A DNA stretch of 64,000 bases, taken from positions 3,169-67,168 of the forward strand of contig CAKPAZ010000005.1 of the NCBI GenBank assembly GCA_934133195.1, in the 5' to 3' direction. The position numbers and the translations under genes were made by a program. This DNA comes from an uncultured Bacilli bacterium (GTDB lineage Bacteria; Bacillota_I; Bacilli_A; ML615J-28; CAG-313). The notes beneath the pieces were generated by a model. The model searched no databases. It was given only the letters and a program-made list of their open reading frames with translations, and was not told where the DNA came from. Positions 9,008 to 17,248 of this stretch are shown one piece after another (within the stretch, counting starts at the first letter, position 1; each line of letters begins with the position of its first letter).

Positions 9008-9856
9008 ATGAATTATATTTTATATAACCCAAAAGCAAACAATGGAAATTCGAATAAAAGATTAGAAGAATTTATAAAAAAGAATCCAGAAGATCATGTA
9101 GTCGTAAATGTACTAGAAAATATTGATTACAAGAATCTATTTAAAGAATTACAAGAAAATGATGAAATCACTATTGTCGGTGGTGATGGAACATTAAATC
9201 ATTTTATTAATGATACAAAAGATTTAAATATTAACTGTAATATATATATGCTTGCGGCTGGCACTGGTGAAGATTTCTTCAATGATATCGGTATGAAACC
9301 TGAAAGAGGAAGAGTTCAAATTAATCAATATTTAAAGAACTTACCAATTGTAACAGTTAACGATAAAGATTATTTATTCATTAATGGTATTGGATATGGT
9401 ATTGATGGATATTGTTGTGAAACTGCAGATAAATTAAAAGAAAAGACTACTAAACCTATTAATTATACAAGTATTGCGATTAAAGGCTTATTATTCCATT
9501 ATAAAGCACCTAATGCGAAAATCACAGTTGATGGTGTAACCAAAACTTACAAACACGTATGGCTTGCACCAACAATGAAAGGTCGTTTCTATGGTGGTGG
9601 TATGATGGTTGCTCCAAATCAAGATCGTAACGATCCAGAACAAAAAGTAACTGTAGTCGTATTACATAAAGCAGGAAAGTTAAAAACTTTAATGGTTTTC
9701 CCTTCAATATTTAAAGGAGAACATGTAAAGCATACAAAGATGGTAGATGTTATTTCAGGCCATAATATAGAAGTAGAATTTGATCGACCAACTGCCTTAC
9801 AAATAGATGGTGAAACCTTTGTTGGTATAACTAAATATAGTGTACGAACAAAATAG
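9008..9856 (+). CDS. Diacylglycerol kinase-family lipid kinase
   Basis: Member of the DagK/YegS lipid kinase family, which phosphorylates diacylglycerol or a related lipid. The nucleotide-binding signature GGDGTLNHF lies near residue 58, and the C-terminal half shows the family beta-sandwich with FYGGGMMVAPNQ and IDGE. The ATG at 9008 with GGAGGAATAAC fits better than the upstream ORF start, giving 282 residues. It sits between two acyltransferases, 4 bases after the first, which supports a role in phosphatidate recycling. It ends in TAG. The exact lipid substrate is unknown. Confidence 0.85.
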   Translation: MNYILYNPKANNGNSNKRLEEFIKKNPEDHVVVNVLENIDYKNLFKELQENDEITIVGGDGTLNHFINDTKDLNINCNIYMLAAGTGEDFFNDIGMKPERGRVQINQYLKNLPIVTVNDKDYLFINGIGYGIDGYCCETADKLKEKTTKPINYTSIAIKGLLFHYKAPNAKITVDGVTKTYKHVWLAPTMKGRFYGGGMMVAPNQDRNDPEQKVTVVVLHKAGKLKTLMVFPSIFKGEHVKHTKMVDVISGHNIEVEFDRPTALQIDGETFVGITKYSVRTK

Positions 9857-9864
9857 GTGAATAA

Positions 9865-10614
9865 ATGATAAGGTTTTATTTACTAATCATTTTAAATCTT
9901 CATTTATGCTTAAAATTTTTAAAAGGCTTAAATAAAATATTAAAACATCCGGAAAACTATACAGATGAAATGAGATATCAATATTGTCGTGAAATTATTC
10001 ACACAATAAACAAAAAAGGAAAAATCAATGTTGAGGGCTTTGGTACAGAAAACCTACCAAAAAATACAGGTTATGTACTATATTCAAATCACCAAGGAAG
10101 ATATGATGCCATTGGTATTTTGGAAACTCACGAAGCTCCATGTCGAGTTGTAATAAAAAAACATCGCGGCAAGGCCCCTTTAATTAGACAATTTCTAGAT
10201 GTTCTACAAGCTAAAAAGTTGGAAGTTGGAAATTTAAAAGGAACCTTACAAATGTTTAAAGAAGTAGAACAAGAAATAATGGATGGAAAAAAATATCTAA
10301 TTTTTCCTGAAGGAATTTATCATAAAAATAAAAATACTCTTCAAGAGTTTCACACTGGTTGTATGAGATTCCTTCATAATGCTAAATGTCCCATTGTTCC
10401 TGTAGCTATATATGATACATATAAAGTATTTAATGTAAATTCATTAAAGAGAGTTCATTGTGAAGTTCATTATTTAAATCCAATTTATTATGAAGAATAT
10501 GAAAATTTATCAAAAAATGAAATAGCTGAACTAATAAAGTCTCGCATTCAGGAAAAGATAAATGAAAGAAATTTATATTATAAAGAATTAAAAAGTAATA
10601 AGAAACGTAGATAA
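9865..10614 (+). CDS. Second PlsC-like acyltransferase
   Basis: The N-terminal hydrophobic stretch is followed by NHQGRYDA (HX4D) and FPEGIYH, the PlsC motifs, in 249 residues. It differs clearly from the acyltransferase at 8185-9003, so the two may act at different positions or on different acceptors. AGGTGAA precedes the ATG, 8 bases after the lipid kinase. The basic tail ends inside the terminator hairpin. Confidence 0.83.
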   Translation: MIRFYLLIILNLHLCLKFLKGLNKILKHPENYTDEMRYQYCREIIHTINKKGKINVEGFGTENLPKNTGYVLYSNHQGRYDAIGILETHEAPCRVVIKKHRGKAPLIRQFLDVLQAKKLEVGNLKGTLQMFKEVEQEIMDGKKYLIFPEGIYHKNKNTLQEFHTGCMRFLHNAKCPIVPVAIYDTYKVFNVNSLKRVHCEVHYLNPIYYEEYENLSKNEIAELIKSRIQEKINERNLYYKELKSNKKRR

Positions 10615-10631
10615 GTTTACGTTTCTTTTTT
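10601..10631 (+). terminator. Terminator overlapping the acyltransferase stop
   Basis: AGAAACGTA at 10601-10609 pairs with TACGTTTCT at 10618-10626, followed by Ts. The 3' arm overlaps the -35 element of the next promoter. Confidence 0.85.
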
Positions 10632-10644
10632 CTTGTGATATAAT
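10616..10644 (+). promoter_or_regulatory. Promoter of the TatD gene
   Basis: TTTACG at 10616-10621 lies 17 bases from TATAAT at 10639-10644, which is preceded by TGA. The -35 is inside the terminator of the preceding operon. Confidence 0.55.
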
Positions 10645-10666
10645 AGAATAAAGGAAGGAATAGATT

Positions 10667-11431
10667 ATGTTAATTGATACACATGTGCATTTAAATCATG
10701 AAAATATCTACAAAAAAATAGATCAAGTTATTGAAGAAGCAAAAAATAATAATGTAAAAAAATTTATTGTTGTAGGGTATGATCTACAAACATCAATTAA
10801 AGCCATAGAAATAGCAGAAAAATATGATTGCTGTTTTGCGGCTATAGGCTTTCATCCAACAGAAATTGCTACATATACAGATGAAGAATATAATTGGTTA
10901 GATATGGCATCGAATAATCCAAAAGTTGTGGCTATAGGTGAGATAGGGTTCGACTTCCATTGGGATACAACAACCAAAAAAGAACAAACAGAAGCTTTTA
11001 TTAGACAAATTAATATTGCTAAAAAACATAGTTTACCACTTATTATTCATAGTAGAGATGCCATTCAACTTACTTTTGATACGTTAAAACAAAACAAAGC
11101 AAATGAAGTAGGTGGGGTAATGCATTCATATAGTGGTAGTTTAGAAATGGCAAAAGAATTTGTTAAGCTAAATTTTATGATTGGTATATCAGGACCAGTG
11201 ACTTTTAAGAATGGTAAAGTTATGAAAGAAGTCGTTGCAGGAATTGATTTGAAATTCTTATTATCAGAAACGGATACTCCTTACCTAACTCCTCATCCTT
11301 ATCGTGGTACTGAGAATAGTCCTAAGTATATTCCACTTATCGTTGAAGAAATTGCAAAAATAAAAAATGTTCCAACAATAGATGTTGAAACACAAATAGA
11401 AAAAAATGTAAATAAATTATTTGGGGTGTAA
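10667..11431 (+). CDS. TatD family metal-dependent hydrolase
   Basis: TIM-barrel amidohydrolase-type DNase or exonuclease. It starts MLIDTHVHLNH (metal-binding HxH), has GEIGFDFHW, IIHSRDA and the C-terminal SETDTPYLTP that completes the metal site. Length of 254 residues is typical. AAGGAAGG precedes the ATG. The role (DNA repair or 3'-end trimming) is inferred from the family. The gene is often near rRNA methylase ksgA in Bacillota but not here. Confidence 0.92.
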   Translation: MLIDTHVHLNHENIYKKIDQVIEEAKNNNVKKFIVVGYDLQTSIKAIEIAEKYDCCFAAIGFHPTEIATYTDEEYNWLDMASNNPKVVAIGEIGFDFHWDTTTKKEQTEAFIRQINIAKKHSLPLIIHSRDAIQLTFDTLKQNKANEVGGVMHSYSGSLEMAKEFVKLNFMIGISGPVTFKNGKVMKEVVAGIDLKFLLSETDTPYLTPHPYRGTENSPKYIPLIVEEIAKIKNVPTIDVETQIEKNVNKLFGV

Positions 11432-11433
11432 AT

Positions 11434-12204
11434 ATGAAAAAATTAAGTAAAATATTAGTAACAATAATGTTAATGTTATTGATTAGCTCTTGTGCAAGAG
11501 AAACGGTAAATACCAATGAAATTATAACCAAAAAAATAGACTATGTAGAAAACATTACTATAAACGATTTAGAAGATGCCTTAGTTCTTGCTTGTGAAAA
11601 AGCTGAAGCAACAGTTGTAGGAGTAGAAGCTAGTGGTGTTTTAACAAATGGCTTTGGCAGTGGTGTAATAATTAATTATGAAAAACAAATAGATACTTAT
11701 AAATATACTGTACTTACAAATTTCCATGTAGTTAGTTATAAAAATACATTATTAAATACTGTTAAAATTTATCTTGGAAAATATAAAGAAACTTGTTCTG
11801 CTAAGGTATTAGATTATAATAAAGAAATAGATGTTGCCTTCGTTTCCTTTGAATCATCAAGATTACTTGCAACAGCACCAGTTGGTGATAGTGCAAACTT
11901 TAAAAAAGGAAGATTTGCGATTGCAATTGGTTGTCCTTATGATCTAGTAACTTACTATGATTCTGTTTCCATCGGTAATGTGTCATCACCTAATAGATTA
12001 GTAGAAGATGATAATGGTTATAGTAATTATTATATTCAACATACAGCTGCCATTAATTCAGGTAACTCTGGTGGTGGATTATTCGATATCCATGGTAACC
12101 TAATGGGAATAAATACTTGGAAATATGCGGAAACGGATATTGAAGGTATGGGTTTCGCAATTCCTCTTCATATCATAGTTCAAAAATATCCAAAATACTT
12201 TTAA
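11434..12204 (+). CDS. Trypsin-like serine protease lipoprotein (S1C/HtrA-like, no PDZ)
   Basis: Exported protease anchored as a lipoprotein, with the lipobox LISSC near residue 20. The catalytic triad is visible: His in TNFHVV near 98, Asp in EIDVAFV near 133, Ser in NSGNSGGG near 212. At 256 residues it lacks the C-terminal PDZ domain of HtrA, so it may be a stand-alone quality-control or processing protease. It begins 3 bases after TatD and is likely cotranscribed. Confidence 0.88.
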   Translation: MKKLSKILVTIMLMLLISSCARETVNTNEIITKKIDYVENITINDLEDALVLACEKAEATVVGVEASGVLTNGFGSGVIINYEKQIDTYKYTVLTNFHVVSYKNTLLNTVKIYLGKYKETCSAKVLDYNKEIDVAFVSFESSRLLATAPVGDSANFKKGRFAIAIGCPYDLVTYYDSVSIGNVSSPNRLVEDDNGYSNYYIQHTAAINSGNSGGGLFDIHGNLMGINTWKYAETDIEGMGFAIPLHIIVQKYPKYF

Positions 12205-12239
12205 AAAATGTTATAGAGTAATCTCTATAACATTTTTTT
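12204..12239. terminator. Bidirectional terminator
   Basis: A 15-bp stem, with arms at 12204-12218 and 12223-12237, has A/T-rich ends on both sides. It serves the protease on the plus strand and the SDR gene on the minus strand, whose stop codon touches it. Confidence 0.88.
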
Positions 12240-12888
12240 ACCATATAAAATTAGACTTAATTTTTTCACCATTATCAATTAAAATATCTTCACCTGTCAT
12301 ACTTTTATTAACAACAGTTACAAAATATACCCATTCAGCTATTTCATCAACATCTGCCCATTTGTGTAGTAATGCTTCATCTAAAACAGCATTCCATAAT
12401 TTTTCATCTTTCATTATATGATCATTGATATCAGTTTTAACACCGCCTGGAGAAATAGAATTAGCTGTTGCTCCATACTTAGCAAGTCTTAATGCTACAT
12501 TTTTGGTATAAGCAAGCACTCCTCCTTTTGATGCCGCATACTCTGGAAATTCAGCTCCGGTAGAAGCACTAGAAGATGCAATATTACAAACGGCTTTAAT
12601 TTTCTCATTAAAGGCGTATTTTTCAGTTATCTTAATTGTACCAATAAGATTAACTGTTATATCTTTTTCTGTCATTGATTGTATTCCAGCATTATTAACT
12701 AAAATTTCAACATCATTAATATCTGGTAATGCGTCTGTACTTACATCAACATTATAATGTATGTAATGTTCATTTTTTATAGTTGCATCCAGAACATCAA
12801 ACCCAATAACATTATGCCCCATAGCTAAAAATTTTAAAGCAATTGCTTTTCCAATTCCTTTTGATGTGCCAGTAATTAACACTTTCAT
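12238..12888 (-). CDS. Short-chain dehydrogenase/reductase
   Basis: NAD(P)-dependent oxidoreductase with a Rossmann fold: TGTSKGIG near residue 6, NNAG, catalytic serine in NIASSSA and YAASK (YxxxK). The asparagine-rich SPGG block follows. Substrate is unknown. The open frame begins at 12903, but GAGGAG then ATG at 12888 gives 216 residues and starts exactly at the beta strand MKVLITG. It follows the transporter gene with 4 bases between stop and start. Confidence 0.9.
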   Translation of the reverse strand: MKVLITGTSKGIGKAIALKFLAMGHNVIGFDVLDATIKNEHYIHYNVDVSTDALPDINDVEILVNNAGIQSMTEKDITVNLIGTIKITEKYAFNEKIKAVCNIASSSASTGAEFPEYAASKGGVLAYTKNVALRLAKYGATANSISPGGVKTDINDHIMKDEKLWNAVLDEALLHKWADVDEIAEWVYFVTVVNKSMTGEDILIDNGEKIKSNFIW

Positions 12889-12892
12889 CTTC

Positions 12893-13633
12893 TCACTCCT
12901 CACATTTTAAAAAGTTAAAATATTCTTGTCCAACATTTTCTTCTTTCCACTTGCTTGAGATTTTGTATCCAAGAGGTGAAAAGATAACTTCCATTAACAA
13001 TTCTAAGAATGCTCCAACTATTGCTGAACCAATACATTGAAGGATACTATAACTAAATCCCCAATATTTAGGTGCAAATATCATAAAGACAATCGTCGCA
13101 AATAAAAAGTTATCAGCAAATTGACCGATGAACGTTGAAACAAAACTTCTTGTCGCATAAGCTACTTTTCCATCAGGATTATTTTTAAATAATTTTCCAA
13201 TTGTCCAATTTAAAAAATTATTAATTATTCCTGATGCAAGAAACGCAATAGAACTTCCTAAAAGTACAAACCAAGTACAACTAAAAACACTATTAAATGC
13301 TTGAAATTGATCGCCTTGTTGAAAATCTTTACCTATTTCAATTTGAAGAGAAGCAATTAAAGCAAATAGTCCCACAAATAAAAGATTAAGCAGAAGGGCT
13401 AAAATATTAAGTTTAGTTGCAGCCTTAGGTCCAAAATGTTTTGTAACAATATCCATGCATAAGAATGGTATCCAGCTAAGAAGGAAACCTCCATCAATTG
13501 CTACATATTTAGAATTTAATATAACCTTGTTTGCCATTAGGTTCATCACAATAACGGAAAGGCAAAAAAAGGTTGTAAGCAATCCTGGAATGTTTCGTAA
13601 TAAAATTTTGTAATCTTTAAGTAATTTTTTCAT
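12893..13633 (-). CDS. VUT-family membrane transporter (YhhQ/QueT-like, queuosine precursor type)
   Basis: Integral membrane protein with about six helices. The family-type blocks FLLSWIPFLCMDIVTKHFG and FIGQFADN are present. Members import queuosine precursors or other small compounds, and the substrate here is inferred. The frame is open to 13813, but that extension is the antisense of the tRNA. GAGGA then ATG at 13633 gives 246 residues. No preQ1 riboswitch is recognisable in the short leader. It is the only gene in the window that ends in TGA. Confidence 0.8.
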   Translation of the reverse strand: MKKLLKDYKILLRNIPGLLTTFFCLSVIVMNLMANKVILNSKYVAIDGGFLLSWIPFLCMDIVTKHFGPKAATKLNILALLLNLLFVGLFALIASLQIEIGKDFQQGDQFQAFNSVFSCTWFVLLGSSIAFLASGIINNFLNWTIGKLFKNNPDGKVAYATRSFVSTFIGQFADNFLFATIVFMIFAPKYWGFSYSILQCIGSAIVGAFLELLMEVIFSPLGYKISSKWKEENVGQEYFNFLKCEE

Positions 13634-13674
13634 ATTTATATCCTCATATACAAAATAAGATATAAAGCAGTCGT

Positions 13675-13700
13675 AAAAAAAGAGGGTATAGTAACCCTCT
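13675..13700 (-). terminator. Terminator of the tRNA-Leu gene
   Basis: On the minus strand AGAGGGT pairs with ACCCTCT around a 6-base loop, followed by seven Ts. Readthrough would feed the VUT transporter gene. Confidence 0.9.
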
Positions 13701-13775
13701 AGTAAATTCAATTTCCTAGTTTTGTTTAGAGACAGGATGGTTACGAACTGTCTTAATATTCTTATATTAAAATTA

Positions 13776-13862
13776 TGGTGCCGGTGGTCGGACTCGAACC
13801 GACACACCCTCATCAGGTACTGGATTTTGAGTCCAGCGCGTCTACCATTTCACCACACCGGC
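13776..13862 (-). tRNA. tRNA-Leu (anticodon CAA), CCA encoded
   Basis: An 87-base class II tRNA on the minus strand. The acceptor arm GCCGGTG pairs with CACCGGC and the 3' ACCA is encoded. The anticodon loop CTCAAAA between CTGGA and TCCAG gives anticodon CAA. A long variable arm follows, and the T loop is GGTTCGAGTCC. It is transcribed alone from its own promoter at 13875-13903 and is followed by a terminator. Confidence 0.96.
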
Positions 13863-13874
13863 CTTACCTTAATT

Positions 13875-13903
13875 ATTATACACCAAAATGTATTTTTAAT
13901 CAA
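13875..13903 (-). promoter_or_regulatory. Promoter of tRNA-Leu
   Basis: On the minus strand TTGATT (13903-13898), 17 bases, and TATAAT (13880-13875). The start of transcription would fall about 6 bases before the mature tRNA. Confidence 0.85.
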
Positions 13904-13926
13904 GTATAAGGCTATTAAGCGATATT

Positions 13927-15894
13927 TTAAAATGGAATGTTATCAGTATAAAGAATTTTAATATACCATGGAATATTTGATTTTTTAAAATAAATAGGTT
14001 TGTAATATTCGTTAAAAGTTGGATAAAATCCAGTCATCGGATTAAGATCAATACTTATAATATTTTCAGGAGTTTTATACCAAGTACCATTATTATTTTT
14101 GTATCCTTCAACAATATCAGCCCAAACATACTTTCCAAATCTTAAATCACTAGTTTTAGTAACAGCACGATTGTCATCGTATCCTGTCCAAACACATGCT
14201 ACAATATCTTGATTATATCCTACCATCCAATTATCAGTATCAGTAGATCCACTTTTTCCAGCATACTTATGAGATAATAAACTAGCAACTGCAGCTCCAG
14301 TTGGTCTAATGTTATAGGTAATATTATTGTCAAAAATGGAAGTCATTGTTTCATTTAATAAATAGCAATCACCCTCATCAGCAATCACTGTTGATTTTTT
14401 CTTAGCTTGATATAAAACTTCACCATCAAATGTCTCAATCTTGGTAATGGTAGTAGGAGTGACTTTAGTTCCTAAATTAGCTATTGTCGCATACCCTTCA
14501 GTTAGTTCCTTAACAGATACTTCTTTAGTTCCTAAAGCAAGAGATGGAAGATCACTTGGAATGTTACCTTTAAAACCAAATCGCTTTAAAGTATCAGCTA
14601 AAACATCAGGCCCTAAAAACAAGTGTGTTTTCATTGCATATATATTATCGCTAGTCGCAATCGCATATAACATAGAAATGTCTTTATCAGCATAGATACT
14701 TCGAAAATTAGTTGGTGCATATTTGTTACCGTGATAATAAAAAGTTGTTGCTTCACTTTTAAATGTTGTAGCAGGGGTAAACCCATTTTCTAATGCACTA
14801 AGATATAAGAATGGTTTAATCGTTGATCCTGGCTGTCTAATACTACTAATAGCACGATTGTAGGAACTTTTCTCATAATCTTTTCCTCCAATAACTGATA
14901 GAACATCACCAGTTTTGGGATTCATTACAAAACAAGCAATTTCAATATCTGAGTTTGGAATTCTATTTTTAATACTTTTAGTAATAGTTTGATATAAATC
15001 GATATCAAGAGTTGTATAAATTTTTAGCCCCTTATAGGCAACTCTTAAAATATCTGGATAATTATTAAGTTCATCAATAACCATATCTTGGAAAAAAGGA
15101 GCATTCTTAGATTCTAAATTAGGGTTTAACCCAATAAGTTTAGGAGTTTCATCTATAGCATCATCATATTCATCTTTTGTAATAACTTTATCGTTTAACA
15201 TTTCATCTAAGATTAATGTTGTACGTTCCTCATTATTTTTGGGATTTTTAATTGGTGAATATATCGTAGGTCCTTTGGGAATAGATGCTAAAATACAACT
15301 CTCTTTAAGGGTTAATTCACCAGCATGTTTGTTAAAATAAAAAATGCTAGCATCTTCAATCCCGTAAATCCCATGATCAAAGTAGATAGCATTTAAGTAT
15401 CCTTCGAGAATTTCATCTTTTGTATAGATGCTTTCAAATTTAATCGCAATCATCGCTTCATTAATTTTTCTTTTCCATGTTTGCTCACTATTTAAAAATA
15501 ATGTTTTGACATATTGCTGAGTAATAGTAGATCCACCTTCTGATATTCCATTACTCTTGAGATTAGCTACTAATGCTCCACCAATTCTAATAATATCAAG
15601 TCCATGATGCTTATAAAATCTTTTATCTTCAATGGAGATAAAGGCTTTTTTTACATAGGAAGATATATTATCTAGCTTAACGTAAGATTGTTTTTTATTG
15701 TTACTATAACTTAAATACTTAACCCCACTACTATCATATAATTCAATATTTGTTATTTGAGGCATTGTATATTTAATATTATAAGTTATAACACAAAATG
15801 TTAGTACTATCCCTAAAAAAATGAAAGTTGCTGACCCAATGGTCCATCGTAAAATTCTATCAATAATTTTTCTTTTTCTTTTTTTGTCACTCAT
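13927..15894 (-). CDS. Class A penicillin-binding protein (PBP1A-like)
   Basis: Bifunctional peptidoglycan synthase. A basic cytoplasmic tail and one TM helix are followed by the glycosyltransferase domain (EDKRFYKHHG and GGSTITQQY) and the transpeptidase domain. The latter has the catalytic serine in PGSTIKP, SDN, and KSGSTDTDNW. The ATG at 15912 is in frame, but AGAGGT directly before the ATG at 15894 (MSDKK) sets the start, giving 655 residues. It shows that the organism makes a cell wall. No C-terminal extension is visible. Confidence 0.95.
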   Translation of the reverse strand: MSDKKRKRKIIDRILRWTIGSATFIFLGIVLTFCVITYNIKYTMPQITNIELYDSSGVKYLSYSNNKKQSYVKLDNISSYVKKAFISIEDKRFYKHHGLDIIRIGGALVANLKSNGISEGGSTITQQYVKTLFLNSEQTWKRKINEAMIAIKFESIYTKDEILEGYLNAIYFDHGIYGIEDASIFYFNKHAGELTLKESCILASIPKGPTIYSPIKNPKNNEERTTLILDEMLNDKVITKDEYDDAIDETPKLIGLNPNLESKNAPFFQDMVIDELNNYPDILRVAYKGLKIYTTLDIDLYQTITKSIKNRIPNSDIEIACFVMNPKTGDVLSVIGGKDYEKSSYNRAISSIRQPGSTIKPFLYLSALENGFTPATTFKSEATTFYYHGNKYAPTNFRSIYADKDISMLYAIATSDNIYAMKTHLFLGPDVLADTLKRFGFKGNIPSDLPSLALGTKEVSVKELTEGYATIANLGTKVTPTTITKIETFDGEVLYQAKKKSTVIADEGDCYLLNETMTSIFDNNITYNIRPTGAAVASLLSHKYAGKSGSTDTDNWMVGYNQDIVACVWTGYDDNRAVTKTSDLRFGKYVWADIVEGYKNNNGTWYKTPENIISIDLNPMTGFYPTFNEYYKPIYFKKSNIPWYIKILYTDNIPF

Positions 15895-15940
15895 ATTAAT
15901 ACCTCTATTCATCTAATATGATTAACAAAAAATAACTTAA

Positions 15941-16252
15941 TTATTCATTTTCATTAATATTTTGAAGTGCTTCATTTATTAAATCATCACTTGTAAAATA
16001 AATGTTTTCATAAGTAGTTTGAAAAAAGAAATTAGTAACAGGAACTCCTCCCTCGTGTAAAATATTTGTTTCTTTAAAATTTAAAATTAAATCTGTATTT
16101 GTAAAAATTAAATAGTCAAAAACATATGTTGTTTCTCCATCTTTAAGATGAGCATCATCAAGTAAGAATACAGGATGATTAATAGTCAAGCATAAAGAAT
16201 TGTTAATTTGACTATTTTTTGAAATAATTATAATTTGTTTAGCTAATTCCAT
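15941..16252 (-). CDS. Small uncharacterised protein
   Basis: A 103-residue protein with no signal peptide and no family I recognise. It is rich in Ile, Asn and Phe, with alternating beta-like stretches and an acidic tail. GGTGAT is 4-9 bases upstream of the ATG at 16252, and an in-frame TTG at 16264 is less likely. It lies 46 bases before the PBP gene on the same strand and may be its operon partner. Coding status rests on the clean open frame and ribosome binding site. Confidence 0.6.
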   Translation of the reverse strand: MELAKQIIIISKNSQINNSLCLTINHPVFLLDDAHLKDGETTYVFDYLIFTNTDLILNFKETNILHEGGVPVTNFFFQTTYENIYFTSDDLINEALQNINENE

Positions 16253-16367
16253 ATATATCACCAATAATATTATAACATCAATAATTAAAAGAAAAAAACT
16301 AATAGCAATATAAATTAAAAACTAATTTACCAAAAAATCTAAGTTATTAAAAAATTATTTAATTATA

Positions 16368-16396
16368 TTGCAAAAAAAGCATAATTATGTTATAAT
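16368..16396 (+). promoter_or_regulatory. Promoter of the zinc-ribbon CPBP gene and ychF
   Basis: TTGCAA at 16368-16373, 17-base spacer, TATAAT at 16391-16396. Confidence 0.65.
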
Positions 16397-16434
16397 AAAA
16401 AATACTAAAGAAATAGAATGTGAAGTGATAGACA

Positions 16435-17238
16435 TTGAAATTCAGATGTAAAAAATGCTTTAAAGTTCTTAATAAAAATGAAGAATATTGCACAAGCTGT
16501 GGTGAACATAGTGAAGAAGTAGCAGCATACATGGCTGAAAGTAAACATGAACTTGATAGTATCGCAAAATTTAAATTATCACTTATTTTGTATTTGGCTA
16601 TAGCCTTTATTGGTACAGGTGCTTTGATGATTACATTTGCGGTCATTCAAAATAGAAATTCATCAACCTACGATATGAATGCTTGTAAAGGCATTAGCTT
16701 TTTGATATCTAGTATTGTTTTGTTTATTGTTATGATTGCATTAAATTTCAAAGAATTAAAATCGATGTTATTTAATGGGACAACCAAACAACTAGGAGCA
16801 TCTTTATTAGTAGGTATTCTTGTTATGGGAATTCTTGGAGTATTACATTATTTAAGTGTAAATACACGTGTTATTCCTAACTATATGGTTGATTTCTTAA
16901 ATGGATCAATTGTCTTTGAAGTAGAAGGCAATTGGATGACTTCAACTACATTGTTGCTTTCATTACTATTTAGTATTGTGGTAGAAGAAATAGTTTTTAG
17001 AAAAAGATTAATTGATGCATTAGATGATGAAACATTACTTGGTGATACAGCCATAATAATCATCAGTGCAGCAATAGCTACTATTCTTGATTTTATGTGG
17101 CTAATGTCCACGGAAACAATCATTACAATGTTTATTCTTAATATGGCAATGAGTGGAATATATATGAATACTAATCGTAGTATTGGTATAAATATTATTC
17201 TTCGTGTCATTCTAATTTGCATAATTTTTATATTATAG
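16435..17238 (+). CDS. Zinc-ribbon membrane protein with a partial CPBP (Abi) domain
   Basis: An N-terminal zinc ribbon has Cys at 5, 8, 19 and 22. It is followed by about seven hydrophobic helices. In the C-terminal half EEIVFR (E184, E185, R189) matches the first CPBP metalloprotease motif, EExxxR. The later histidines that should complete the active site are not visible: LDFMWL stands where FxxxH is expected, and no HxxxN is seen. It may be an inactive relative. The start is TTG at 16435 behind GAAGTGA, 267 residues. It is followed after 10 bases by ychF. Confidence 0.7.
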   Translation: MKFRCKKCFKVLNKNEEYCTSCGEHSEEVAAYMAESKHELDSIAKFKLSLILYLAIAFIGTGALMITFAVIQNRNSSTYDMNACKGISFLISSIVLFIVMIALNFKELKSMLFNGTTKQLGASLLVGILVMGILGVLHYLSVNTRVIPNYMVDFLNGSIVFEVEGNWMTSTTLLLSLLFSIVVEEIVFRKRLIDALDDETLLGDTAIIIISAAIATILDFMWLMSTETIITMFILNMAMSGIYMNTNRSIGINIILRVILICIIFIL

Positions 17239-17248
17239 GAGGCATAAA

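Noticed and set aside
13634..13674. Search for a preQ1 riboswitch before the VUT transporter
   Set aside because: The gap is only about 40 bases and shows no pseudoknot-like pattern.
16359..16646. 95-residue minus-strand ORF
   Set aside because: It is the antisense of the promoter and N-terminal part of the zinc-ribbon CPBP gene.
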